Assembly (NCBI GenBank): GCA_016705245.1
Contig: JADIYM010000001.1
Location: 467,852-531,851, forward strand
Length of the DNA stretch: 64,000 nt
Source of the DNA: Blastocatellia bacterium
GTDB lineage: Bacteria > Acidobacteriota > Blastocatellia > UBA7656 > JADIYM01
Direction of reading: 5' to 3'
Within the stretch, counting starts at the first letter, position 1; every line of letters starts with the position of its first letter. The notes under the pieces are model-generated. The model was not told the DNA's origin. It worked only from the letters and a program-made list of their open reading frames with translations, and searched no databases. Below are positions 20,101-27,204 of this stretch, piece after piece. A program made the translations under genes and the position numbers.

Positions 20101-20214
20101 CGCCTGTTTACGACACACGGCGGCAAGATTTTGAGCTACGACGTTCGCGACGGTGTCCTCGTGTGTGCGCGCGCTCCGATCACGAGCGATATCGTGCTGA
20201 TCCGCGATTTCTGA
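17104..20214 (+). CDS. Transmembrane Ser/Thr protein kinase with WD40-like propeller sensor
   Basis: 1036 residues. Residues 4-30 (WQRVKELFNEAVELPAEER) are the leader typical of sigma-coupled kinases. CPRC and CPVD at 92-108 suggest a small zinc ribbon. The kinase domain covers about 129-400: GRGGFG at 136-141, Lys158, HRDLKPDN at 251-258, DLG in place of DFG at 274-276, and SYMSPEQ. A membrane helix is at about 458-478. The remaining 550 residues are a PD40/TolB-like propeller with repeated SPDG turns (ISPDGARVATV, FSPDGNYVYFV, MSPDGRFVFFSS), which would lie outside the membrane as the sensor. ATGA coupling to the ECF sigma gene makes them one signalling unit. Confidence 0.93.
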   Translation: MSVDWQRVKELFNEAVELPAEEREAFLGTACAGDLALRREVDGLIAADDEAAGFLPEPEDATGTTATAAAADIATEPGGRHEAISSGKLRFCPRCSGRFSTADIVCPVDGEVLVEDPEALVDTTIDGLYHVTRMIGRGGFGVVYLARHALLRDFVAIKVLPRQLSSDPERIERFLREGRAARAISHPNLVTVYDLRASKDGLTYMVQEYVEGHTLRDELELRGKFAPGDALVLLEPIAAALDEAHAHGIVHRDLKPDNIMLSVSGAKRTAKLLDLGIVKLQEILSEPSGADHNVTHPGHFIGTPSYMSPEQWGTPQEDGGPDIDGRADVYSFGVVMFEMLSGRQPFRGRSMSEIRRAHLIDPPPLLCETYSVISRAFSETLARAMAKVRTDRPATADAFVSELRAVLETMSRPLSPAQAAMSSLPTHEIPPTEVAPPSQLEEPEASRGARRWHAVRSVAAAVGIAAALGVAGYGGWRFVQPAQQEEPARQMQAVTADAGELITNTGTAVDAAISPDGARVATVMRVGSQYQLSVVHLPTRGTVPLGEPTEARLYGLTFSPDGNYVYFVEEPKDGDSVLSKISIGGGSAQRVLSDIESGVTFSPRGDEVAYVRSGSQIGVRELVIASADGAKIRAVATTQGSQLFATEGPSWSPDGEKIACSILDFSDGFRGFVGLVTVADGSLASLTTPNWFYVGQIQWVANGTRLLASAAKEPMGSMQLWDIAFPSGSIEPYRSDLNSNDGIGVSEDGKLVVSVRTSLPTSIWTRSLTTESDERQLPLGTTRFYGVSWTRDGRVLYSASTRGTPDIWLAEADGRNARQITFEDSIDRDPVMSPDGRFVFFSSNRAGAFNIWRIRSDGTEPTQLTFGADDAFPSCSMAGDYIVFQGYENLLPGLWRVGYDGGTPVSIGTSPAKWPALSPDGNWIACTVLDTATQSWKAALFPVSGNAAPRHYDVPMLSVPRFEWQRVRWSGDGLAITYLADEGDSTVLYSLALSDGVRTRLFTTHGGKILSYDVRDGVLVCARAPITSDIVLIRDF

Positions 20215-20217
20215 GTA

Positions 20218-20513
20218 TCAGGCACCGGTGGTTTCATCCTCTGTAGGCCAGTTGTCGGGACGTACGCTCGGAGCACTTCCATCGAGAATGCACCACGGTG
20301 GGCACTTTGGAACCTTCTCGCCGCTCAGCATCTCCGCGAATGCCGTCAGGATCCTCCCTGATCGTGCGAGCTGAGCGGAATCTTGCCCGAAGTTGGAAGT
20401 TCGGCAAGATCCTTCTTGCCGGTCAGAAGTGCACCGGGTTGTAAAGCGTTTCTTCGAGAAACGCGACGCGGGCCTGAAGGTCTGCAATTGGATCGGTGGA
20501 ATCGGTCACGGTT
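20218..20513 (-). pseudogene. Possible degraded small gene
   Basis: A GTG at 20513 has a good ribosome site (GAGGTG, 7 nt away) and opens DPIADLQARVAFLEETLY, a convincing short helix, but stops after 28 codons. Coding-like sequence continues in the other two frames (ALLTGKKDLAELPTSGK, then ILTAFAEMLSGEKVPKCP to the stop at 20218). Two indels in a small gene would explain this. I do not recognise the product. A strong hairpin at 20377-20412 lies inside it, so a structured RNA is an alternative. Confidence 0.3.
20377..20412. repeat. Hairpin GGAATCTTGCCCGAA / TTCGGCAAGATCC
   Basis: A near-perfect stem of 13 to 15 bp with an 8-nt loop, about 160 nt after the kinase stop. There is no U-run, so an intrinsic terminator is unlikely. 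Confidence 0.5.
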
Positions 20514-20797
20514 GTCACCTCAACTAGATTTCCGGTGATGTGCGGCAGTTCCTCGGCGCCGGGGAGTGTGGGGATGCACGCTTGGGGGCCTACAGGCGCC
20601 TGGCCTGGCCGCTGGTGCGCCCATACTCAGCCAGTCGGATTCGCAAGTCAACGAACTCGACCGGATCAGGATCCGCGCGGCCGGACTACAGAGACGATCA
20701 TGGGTTTGTCATGAACGTGTCTCGAGGACACGTGCTCAACGCATCAGTATCGTGCTGATGCTGCGCAACTTTCTCTCGCGACGCCCGATCATGGGTC
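20514..20797. other. Intergenic stretch without a recognisable feature
   Basis: Short open frames on both strands show no family resemblance, good ribosome sites or coding-like composition. I see no tRNA, riboswitch or repeat-family element here. Confidence 0.4.
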
Positions 20798-21232
20798 ATG
20801 AAACTCCCCCGACTTCGAATGCCGAGCCGCACCCGGTTCTGTTGCGACTGCGGCGAACTGCTCTCGGACCGGAACCGGCCGTGGTTCGGCGGCCCGCGGT
20901 GCCTGGGTTGCCGCGCCATCGCCAATCCCCGCCCCGGGCTCGTCTCGGCGCTCACCCTCACGGTCGTCGCCGCGACGGCATTCACCCTCGGACGGATCGC
21001 CGGACCACCGACTCCGGCACGGCCGTCGGCCTTGACCGCGCCGACCGTGGATCTGTCACGCGTTCCATCGAAGCCCGCCGCCGCGCCGGCGCCGCCTGAG
21101 CCGCCCGCCCCGTGCGGCGGCCGCACGAAAAAAGGCTCGCGATGCAAACGGCTCGTTCGCGGCGGCGGTCGCTGCTGGCAACACGGCGGTGAACGCGTGC
21201 CGCCGTCCGTGCCCGAAGCAACGGCACAATGA
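20798..21232 (+). CDS. Small membrane protein with zinc-finger-like termini
   Basis: 144 residues, function unknown. The N-terminus carries a zinc-ribbon pair (CCDCGELL then GPRCLGC, spaced about 19 residues), followed by one hydrophobic segment (ALTLTVVAATAFTLGRIAG, about 51-69), a Pro/Ala linker, and a C-terminal Cys/His cluster in which CGGRTKKGSRCKR is followed by CWQH. Such Cys-Lys-rich tails occur in small nucleic-acid-associated proteins, but pairing with a membrane helix is unusual. Another ATG lies at codon 8. Confidence 0.65.
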   Translation: MKLPRLRMPSRTRFCCDCGELLSDRNRPWFGGPRCLGCRAIANPRPGLVSALTLTVVAATAFTLGRIAGPPTPARPSALTAPTVDLSRVPSKPAAAPAPPEPPAPCGGRTKKGSRCKRLVRGGGRCWQHGGERVPPSVPEATAQ

Positions 21233-21290
21233 CCGAACCCGGAGCGTCAGACGGGCCGGTCGCTCAACCCATGCTCCTGCGCCGACCGAC

Positions 21291-21848
21291 CTACCACAAC
21301 CGGGTGGTCACGTCTCCGGCGCCTGCCGCTCCCACGACGACGTATTCGCTCTGCACGAGTCCGCTCGGAAACGTCCGCGTAGCCACGTGCCGGAGCCGCT
21401 CGTCCGCCGGCAGAGAGCCGAAGAGCGGAATGCCCTCGCCGATGAGCACCGGCACCCGCGTGACGACCAGGCGCTGAATGAGACCCGCTCGAAGGAATCC
21501 CTGAATCGTGATCCCTCCGTCCACATACAGATGCCGGAATCCGCGCGCCTCGAGCGCCGACACGATCTCGGCCGGATCTCCCGCCATGGCCTCGAGCACC
21601 GCGCCAGGCGGAACGCGGGTCAGCGGCCGCGAGGTGAGCACGAACACCGGCTTCGAGAATGGCCACTCGCCGAATCCAAGGACGATGTCGAACGTGTTCC
21701 GGCCCATGACGAGCGCATCCACGGTGTCCATGAATTCTTCATACCCGTGGGCCTCACAGTCGTCGCCGGGCAGCCAGTCGAGGCCGCCATCGACCCGCGC
21801 AATGAACCCATCGACGCTCGCCCCGACAAACACGGATGCCAACATCAT
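21291..21848 (-). CDS. Dihydrofolate reductase / RibD C-terminal family protein
   Basis: 185 residues in the dihydrofolate reductase fold. Visible marks are the N-terminus LASVFVGASVDGFIARVDGG, the nucleotide-binding VDALVMGRNTFD and the C-terminal LYVDGGITIQGFLRAGLIQRL. Family members use NAD(P)H to reduce pteridine-like or pyrimidine substrates. It stands alone rather than in a riboflavin operon, so the substrate is unknown. Not a bona fide folA. Confidence 0.85.
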   Translation of the reverse strand: MMLASVFVGASVDGFIARVDGGLDWLPGDDCEAHGYEEFMDTVDALVMGRNTFDIVLGFGEWPFSKPVFVLTSRPLTRVPPGAVLEAMAGDPAEIVSALEARGFRHLYVDGGITIQGFLRAGLIQRLVVTRVPVLIGEGIPLFGSLPADERLRHVATRTFPSGLVQSEYVVVGAAGAGDVTTRLW

Positions 21849-21945
21849 CGACTCCTAGTTCTCGACCCGCATGAGTGTGTACCACATCGGCGCCAGTCAG
21901 TCGTCGGTCGACTGCCTCGACACGCGACGAGCGACGAAATTTCGC

Positions 21946-22030
21946 GCTGTGCGCTCCGTGACTCCGTGCTCCCTGTAATGCCACGCAATTGCCGTTGGCA
22001 CACAGGGCGCACAGAGCACAGAGGCCACAG
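21946..22030. repeat. Intergenic inverted repeat, diverged family A
   Basis: Imperfect arms (GCTGTGCGCTCCGTGACTCC against CACAGGGCGCACAGAGCACA). It ends 15 nt beyond the stop of the DUF3604 gene. More decayed than the other copies. Confidence 0.65.
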
Positions 22031-22045
22031 AAATGCACAGCCAGG

Positions 22046-24973
22046 CTACTGCGCGGTTAACAGGATGTCATCCACCGCGACGCCCCAGTCCTGCTGGCTC
22101 GTGTCGGACGTGAAACGGAAACGGATCTTGCAGTTCGCGTTTCCGACATACGGCGTGAGGTTGACGGTCACCTGCGGAGCCCACGCCGAATAGCCGCTCG
22201 ACGTGCCCGAAACGCTCGACAACTGCGTCCACGACGTCCCGCCGTTCGTCGAGAGCTCGACCTTCAGGAAATCGTAGCCCGACTCCGTCTTGTACTTCGT
22301 CCAGTACTTGAGCGTTGCCGAAGACCGGCCCGAGAGGCTGAAGACCGGCGAAACGACGCTCCAGTCCGCGCCGTTCAGGTACGTCGTGAACCCGACGTTC
22401 GTCTTGAAGCGATTTGTGCCGGAGTGCGCGTCCGAGGTCTCTATCGACCAGCCCGAGCCGGTGTTCTTCGTGAAGGTCCAGCCCGAGGCGCCCGACTCCG
22501 CGCCCTCGCTGAGAAGCGTCACAGGTGTCCCGCCGCCAGTCGCGCACGAAAGCGCGACCGTGTACGCGCCCGTGGCGTTCGCCGTGTAGCTCGTGGCTTC
22601 GATTGTGTAGGTCCCGCTCAACGTGGGTGTGTACACGATCTTCGAGTTCGTCCCGCCGTTGCCGTCGTCATCCTGCGCCACGACCGTACCCGAAGGGTTC
22701 TTGAGGACGAGATAGGCGTCGAACGCCGTCGAGTTGTCGGTGATCGTCACCTGCTGCCCGGCGGTCGCCGTGAAGGTGTAGAGATCCGCGTAGCTCGTCG
22801 TCCGGACCGTCGAGCGTCCGTCGGTCGAGGCAAGGGTCCCGCCGGCGCTACCCGCGCAGGCGATCGGCGTCGAGCCCGGGCCGCCGCCGGCTTCCGTCGC
22901 GAACGTGCGCACGGTCGGAGCCGTGCCCGACCCGCATGCGTTTTTCGCGGTGACCGTCCAGCCATACGTCGTGTTGTTGGAGAGGCCGGAGACCGCCACC
23001 GACGTGCCCGTCACGTTCTGGTAGAAGGGGGGCGTCGTGGCGTTTCCGAACGATATGTCATAGGACGTAGCACCGGTAACTGCGCCCCACGAGAGCGTCG
23101 TCGAGGTCGCGACGTTCGTCGCTCCTGCCGCAGGTGACGAAAGCGCCGGAGTGCCCGGCAGCGTGCATCCGCCTCCTCCCCAGGTGATCCACATCGGCGC
23201 CGACCAGACCGTGTCGCCGTCCGCCTGCACCGCGACGACGTAGTAGTACCACTCTTCGCCCGCGGTCTTCGGCGCGAGCGTCGCGGTCAGCGTGGCGGAC
23301 GCCGTATTGGAGGCCACGATCGCCGGTGCGGCGCCGGGACTGGCGTTGCTTCCGGCCCGTCCGCCCCAGATCTCGATCTTCTGGACGCCTTCGCTGGCCG
23401 GGTCGCTGAGGCGCACCGACACGGGAACCCCTGTCGACGCCGCGAAGGCGTCGCCCATGATGCGCGCGTTGTCGGACGTCTTGTAGGCGAGTTGCACGTC
23501 GCGGTCCTGGGCCGCGTAGAAGTGGCGAGCTCCGTAGGCCGCGACGAGCGACTGCTGATCGAAGACCGTCCCGTTCGGGATGACCGCGACCGTCCGGTTC
23601 GGTGTCGAGTTGCCGAAGTTCCAGCAGTGGTTGTCCTGATGCGCTTCGGGTGCGATCTTCCACCCGAGCGAGAGCGCCTTGTTGTACATGCTCACGTAGG
23701 TCGACCCGCCGGGCGCAAACGTCGTCGACGTGCTGAACGCCGGGCCCGAGATCATCGCGATCCCCCGCATCACGGCGTCGCCATCGGCGGTGCGCTGCCA
23801 GACGTTGTAGTCGTTCGTGCTCGGGTGATTGAACGTCGCGTAGGAACCGTAGGAGCCCTGGTTGTTGCGCACGGCCGTGTAGAGGTCGTCGTAGCTGTTC
23901 GACGTCTTGTCGGGAACGAAGACGTGGCCGGGCTCGCCGGTCCAGTTGATGAGCTGGCTCTGGTTGTAGATGTTGAGGTGGCCCTGTTTCGTCGAGGAGC
24001 TCCCGATGACGCCCCACTCCATTCCGAAGAGGCCGACGAACGTTCCGGGAACCGTCGCGGTCTGCGCAGCCTGGAAGCCGGCCGTGTAGCGGTCCTTTAC
24101 CGCCTGGTCGGTGCAGCCCGAGCAGGCGTCGTTCATGAGGTGGTTGTGCTCGACGACCGCAAGGAAGTCGATGCTGCCCTGCGTCCTCGCGTAGTTGAAG
24201 GCATCTACCGGCTGCGCACCGCCCGCGTACCCGTAACGGCCGGACGTGCAGGAGCTCGTGGCCGGCATGCCGCCGTCGCTCCAGTTCGTGTGGGCGTGCG
24301 TCGTGCCATAGAAATACTGGTAGGCGAACGTCGGATCGATCGACGGCCGCTGCCCCGTCTCGCCCGGGCGCGACGGCTTGTCGGCGCCCTTGAAGGCGAA
24401 GAGCTGGTCGTACCTGCCGGCCCGGTCGACAATGACCGAGATCGGGGAACCGGCGGACGTCGGCGCGGCGTCGAGTGCGGTTGTGTCGCCCGTCTTGCCG
24501 GCAATCAGTTCGGGCGAAAAGAACTCGCCCTCAAAGAAGTGCGCGTCGACGCTGATGACGTATTCGCCGTCGGGAACCGGCCGGCCGTCGTTATCGACTC
24601 CGGACCACGTGAACTGCGACTCCATCGACCCGCCCTTGGCGAGGTCGCCGCCGGCCTCCGTCGTGTAGACGACTCGGCCGGTTGCGGCTTCGGTGATGGA
24701 GAGGCGGTACGGCACTGCGCCGCTCCTGCCGGCGGCCAGGTTCTCGATGACGGCGAGGATTTTTGTTCGGGCCCTACGGGAAGCGGTCGGGTTGATGATG
24801 TAAGGCTGCGCTGCGAGGTAGACAGAGAAATCCGTGTGACAGTCGTCCGCTTGGTGGGCGCCTTCGGTTTCCGGGTTTTCGATCCGTCCCGAGGCCGGGA
24901 CGACCAGCGTGCCGAGAGAAAGAACTGCAATCGCAAAGCCTGAAGCAATTTTGAGACAGCGGCTGAATCGCAT
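22046..24973 (-). CDS. Large secreted DUF3604 / PHP-like protein with FN3 and pre-peptidase domains
   Basis: 975 residues with an N-terminal signal peptide (KIASGFAIAVLSLGTLVVPASG). Then a FlgD-like beta domain (FTWSGVDNDGRPVPDGEYV), a PHP-type metal-dependent hydrolase region of DUF3604 style (YGTTHAHTNWSDGG with HxH, VVEHNHLMND, FNHPSTNDYN, PEAHQDNHC), a fibronectin type III domain (TSYDISFG and SVAVSGLSNNTTYGWTV), a bacterial pre-peptidase C-terminal domain (YTFTATAGQQVTITDN) and a C-terminal jelly-roll like those of immune-inhibitor-A proteases. The likely role is an extracellular phosphoesterase or hydrolase bound to a polymer; the substrate is unknown. GGAGCGACG precedes the ATG. No obvious secretion-tail motif follows. 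Confidence 0.85.
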   Translation of the reverse strand: MRFSRCLKIASGFAIAVLSLGTLVVPASGRIENPETEGAHQADDCHTDFSVYLAAQPYIINPTASRRARTKILAVIENLAAGRSGAVPYRLSITEAATGRVVYTTEAGGDLAKGGSMESQFTWSGVDNDGRPVPDGEYVISVDAHFFEGEFFSPELIAGKTGDTTALDAAPTSAGSPISVIVDRAGRYDQLFAFKGADKPSRPGETGQRPSIDPTFAYQYFYGTTHAHTNWSDGGMPATSSCTSGRYGYAGGAQPVDAFNYARTQGSIDFLAVVEHNHLMNDACSGCTDQAVKDRYTAGFQAAQTATVPGTFVGLFGMEWGVIGSSSTKQGHLNIYNQSQLINWTGEPGHVFVPDKTSNSYDDLYTAVRNNQGSYGSYATFNHPSTNDYNVWQRTADGDAVMRGIAMISGPAFSTSTTFAPGGSTYVSMYNKALSLGWKIAPEAHQDNHCWNFGNSTPNRTVAVIPNGTVFDQQSLVAAYGARHFYAAQDRDVQLAYKTSDNARIMGDAFAASTGVPVSVRLSDPASEGVQKIEIWGGRAGSNASPGAAPAIVASNTASATLTATLAPKTAGEEWYYYVVAVQADGDTVWSAPMWITWGGGGCTLPGTPALSSPAAGATNVATSTTLSWGAVTGATSYDISFGNATTPPFYQNVTGTSVAVSGLSNNTTYGWTVTAKNACGSGTAPTVRTFATEAGGGPGSTPIACAGSAGGTLASTDGRSTVRTTSYADLYTFTATAGQQVTITDNSTAFDAYLVLKNPSGTVVAQDDDGNGGTNSKIVYTPTLSGTYTIEATSYTANATGAYTVALSCATGGGTPVTLLSEGAESGASGWTFTKNTGSGWSIETSDAHSGTNRFKTNVGFTTYLNGADWSVVSPVFSLSGRSSATLKYWTKYKTESGYDFLKVELSTNGGTSWTQLSSVSGTSSGYSAWAPQVTVNLTPYVGNANCKIRFRFTSDTSQQDWGVAVDDILLTAQ

Positions 24974-25296
24974 GAAACGTCGCTCCGTTTGGTTGTAATC
25001 GTCGAAAATCCGGTAACTCGCGTTTTGAGTCCGGCGTTTGGCGGATGGAAGGTGAATGCAAATTCAGCACCAGTTCGCGGTGCGCACTGAAAGGGCACCT
25101 TCAAAATATTCATTTTATTGAGTTTGTTGTCTTCAGGGGCATCCGGCCCCGGGGCGGCTGGAGATGAAGAACTGGCAAGCAGCTTGTCATAACGGACGGT
25201 AAACTGGCGCTGACTGTTCTATCCAAAGGGCTTAGGCGGGTGGAAAGCGACTGGCGGAACTGACAACGAGCTTGACGGGTCCCAAGCGAAAGATCA

Positions 25297-25320
25297 GTAC
25301 CGGGAACGGTAGCAACCGGG
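25297..25320 (+). repeat. Dispersed short GGTAGC element
   Basis: Consensus ACCGGGAGCGGTAGCGACCGGG; this copy differs at a few bases (ACCGGGAACGGTAGCAACCGGG). Short GC stem around a GGTAGC core. Confidence 0.6.
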
Positions 25321-25390
25321 TTTGCCTCGAGATCCAAAGTGCCAAGCACAAGGCGCCCCGTCTCCACTCCAGCGACTGATCGCCGGGCTG

Positions 25391-25415
25391 ACCCGAGCGC
25401 TACCGCGCCCGGTAC
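25391..25415 (-). repeat. Dispersed short GGTAGC element, inverted copy
   Basis: Complement reads GTACCGGGCGCGGTAGCGC followed by TCGGGT. Together with the copy at 25297-25320 it forms a 119-nt inverted pair. Confidence 0.6.
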
Positions 25416-25529
25416 TGATGCGGGTCGTACACTCACGTAGCGCAGAGCCACTGAGCTCGCAGCGCGTGGCCAACCGCGCCCGCCTTGTCTAGAATGACCG
25501 GTCTTCCACGTCGATCCAGGAGGCCAGCC

Positions 25530-26507
25530 GTGAGCGCATCACCCGTCAGCGACTTTGTCCGTCACCACTTCCGCCACTTCAACGCCGCTGCGCTCGTCGA
25601 CGCCGCCGACGCCTACCAGCGCCACCTCGACGGCGGCGGCAAGATGCTCGTCACCCTCGCCGGCGCCATGAGCACCGCGGAGCTCGGTCTCTCGCTCGCC
25701 GAGATGATCCGCCAGGACAAGGTCCACGCCATCTCGTGCACCGGCGCGAATCTCGAGGAAGACCTCTTCAACCTCGTCGCCCACGACTTCTACGAGCGCG
25801 TGCCCCACTACCGCGACCTCACGCCGGCCGACGAAGCCGACCTGCTCGCTCGACACATGAACCGCGTCACCGACACGTGCATCCCCGAAGAGGAAGCAAT
25901 GCGCCGGCTCGAAGCCGCGCTCGTCGACGAATGGACCGCCGCCGACCGCGCCGGCGAGCAATACTTCCCGCACGAGTTCATGTTCCGCGTCCTGCGCTCC
26001 GGCGTGCTGAAGGACTCGTACCAGATCGATCCGAAGGACTCGTGGATGATCGCCGCGGCCGAGAAGAACCTGCCGATGATCGTTCCCGGCTGGGAAGACT
26101 CGACGATGGGCAACATGTTCGCCGGCCACGTGATCACTGGCGACATCAAGAACGTCCACACCGTCCGCACCGGAATCGAGTACATGACGTGGCTCGCTGG
26201 CTGGTACACCGAGTCGAGCGCCGACCACTCGATCGGCTTCTTCCAGATCGGCGGTGGCATCGCCGGCGACTTCCCGATCTGCGTCGTGCCGATGCTGCAC
26301 CAGGATCTCGGCCGCACGGGCGTCCCGGTGTGGGGCTACTTCGCGCAGATCTCGGACTCGACGACGAGCTACGGCTCGTATTCGGGTGCGGTGCCGAACG
26401 AGAAGATCACCTGGGGCAAGCTCGCTCCGGACACACCGAAGTACATAGTTGAGTCCGATGCCTCGATCGTCGCGCCGCTGATTTTCGCGTTGCTGCTCGG
26501 CTGGTAG
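25530..26507 (+). CDS. Deoxyhypusine synthase family protein
   Basis: 325 residues from the GTG at 25530, chosen because AGGAGG lies 6 nt upstream. It aligns in character with deoxyhypusine synthases along its whole length: LAGAMSTAELGLSLAEMIRQ, AISCTGANLEEDLFN, and near the C-terminus NEKITWGKL, where Lys297 matches the catalytic lysine that carries the aminobutyl group from spermidine. In archaea and eukaryotes the acceptor is eIF5A, which bacteria lack; bacterial homologues may make homospermidine or modify an unknown target. NAD-dependent by family. Monocistronic here, with a possible -10 TAGAAT at 25490. Confidence 0.9.
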   Translation: MSASPVSDFVRHHFRHFNAAALVDAADAYQRHLDGGGKMLVTLAGAMSTAELGLSLAEMIRQDKVHAISCTGANLEEDLFNLVAHDFYERVPHYRDLTPADEADLLARHMNRVTDTCIPEEEAMRRLEAALVDEWTAADRAGEQYFPHEFMFRVLRSGVLKDSYQIDPKDSWMIAAAEKNLPMIVPGWEDSTMGNMFAGHVITGDIKNVHTVRTGIEYMTWLAGWYTESSADHSIGFFQIGGGIAGDFPICVVPMLHQDLGRTGVPVWGYFAQISDSTTSYGSYSGAVPNEKITWGKLAPDTPKYIVESDASIVAPLIFALLLGW

Positions 26508-26550
26508 GGCGGAATCAACGAAGGCTGGATCATGTCCGACATGGTATCGT

Positions 26551-26582
26551 CGCGCCTTTGCGCCTTTGCGCCTTTGCGCGAA
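26551..26582. repeat. Half-element of the GCGCCTTTG repeat family
   Basis: Three tandem 9-nt units (GCGCCTTTG) without the opposite arm, 44 nt after the deoxyhypusine-synthase homologue stop. It resembles one arm of the elements at 30.8, 35.2 and 37.9 kb. Confidence 0.7.
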
Positions 26583-26605
26583 TACTTCATCAGGAGGTAC
26601 ACATC

Positions 26606-27034
26606 GTGATCTCAAACTTCTTCATTCCCCGGCAACTTCCTCTCGTCCTCATCACAATCGCATCGCTCGCCGTTACAACCACTGCCGGCATAGCCACCGA
26701 AGACCAACAGTTCCCTACGCCTGAACTGAAGGCGTTCCACGATGCAATGCACCCGCTGGTTCACGAGGCCGCGCCTGCGAAGGACGCCGGACGGATTCGC
26801 GCGGCGGCTCCTGACCTCGACGCGAAACGCAGCGCCATCCTGCGCAGCGGCACCGGATCGGCCACGGGCAAGGCGAAGCTCGAGCTCGTGAAGCTGCTGG
26901 AGGCCTTCAACAGTTCGGTGACGAAACTCGTCCAGGCGTCGAAGGCGACCGGCAACGACGAAGCCGTCCTCACGGCGCTCGACGACGTCCACACGGCGTT
27001 CGGGGCGCTGGTCGCGGGGTGTCCGCCAAAGTAG
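26606..27034 (+). CDS. Small exported helical protein, unknown function
   Basis: 142 residues from the GTG at 26606 (AGGAGGT 8 nt upstream); an earlier in-frame ATG overlaps the repeat. Signal peptide LPLVLITIASLAVTTTAGIA, then an all-helical domain (ELKAFHDAMHPLVHEA, AKLELVKLLEAFNSSVTKLVQA, LDDVHTAFGALVAG). The single Cys near the end is not a heme motif. Periplasmic helical-bundle proteins look like this; I do not recognise the family. Confidence 0.7.
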   Translation: MISNFFIPRQLPLVLITIASLAVTTTAGIATEDQQFPTPELKAFHDAMHPLVHEAAPAKDAGRIRAAAPDLDAKRSAILRSGTGSATGKAKLELVKLLEAFNSSVTKLVQASKATGNDEAVLTALDDVHTAFGALVAGCPPK

Positions 27035-27052
27035 CCCCCGGTCGAATCGGAT

Positions 27053-27150
27053 TCTCTGCGTCTCTGCGAGACCACTGCGTCTCTGTGAGAAACTCGGTTT
27101 GAGGCGGCGCCTTTCCCGCAGAGACGCAAAGGTCTCGCAAAGGCGCAGAG
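27053..27150. repeat. Intergenic inverted repeat, GCAGAGACGCAAAG family
   Basis: Arms of CTCTGCGTCTCTGCGAGACC and CAAAGGTCTCGCAAAGGCGCAG type around an AT-poor centre, 19 nt after the preceding stop and 55 nt before the ABC transporter start. Confidence 0.8.
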
Positions 27151-27186
27151 GCTTCACGGTGCCCTCAAGTCTGGCACGGAACCCTC

Positions 27187-27195
27187 TGCTATACT
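27187..27195 (+). promoter_or_regulatory. Extended -10 element of the ABC transporter operon
   Basis: TGCTATACT (hexamer 27190-27195) ends 9 nt before the ATG at 27205, and there is no ribosome site between them; a leaderless transcript is likely. Confidence 0.55.
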
Positions 27196-27204
27196 CGCCC
27201 GTTC

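Larger units (their letters stand above)
24974..25529. other. 556-nt intergenic region with two copies of a GGTAGC element
   Basis: No convincing gene. It holds the leader of the DUF3604 gene (24974 to about 25100, relatively AT-rich), two copies of the short GGTAGC-type element at 25297-25320 and 25391-25415 in opposite orientation, and a -10-like TAGAAT at 25490-25495 upstream of the deoxyhypusine-synthase homologue. An open frame on the minus strand (25110-25451) has no ribosome site or family resemblance. Confidence 0.6.

Noticed and set aside
24974..25110. Cyclic-di-GMP riboswitch in the leader of the DUF3604 gene
   Set aside because: A few scattered bases look similar but the paired helices and tetraloop receptor cannot be formed.
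25110..25451. A 113-codon minus-strand frame upstream of the DUF3604 gene
   Set aside because: No ribosome site, no domain, and it spans two dispersed repeat elements.
27172..27189. Sigma-54 promoter (TGGCAC ... GC) before the ABC operon
   Set aside because: The GG-to-GC spacing is two bases too long; the TGCTATACT extended -10 fits better.
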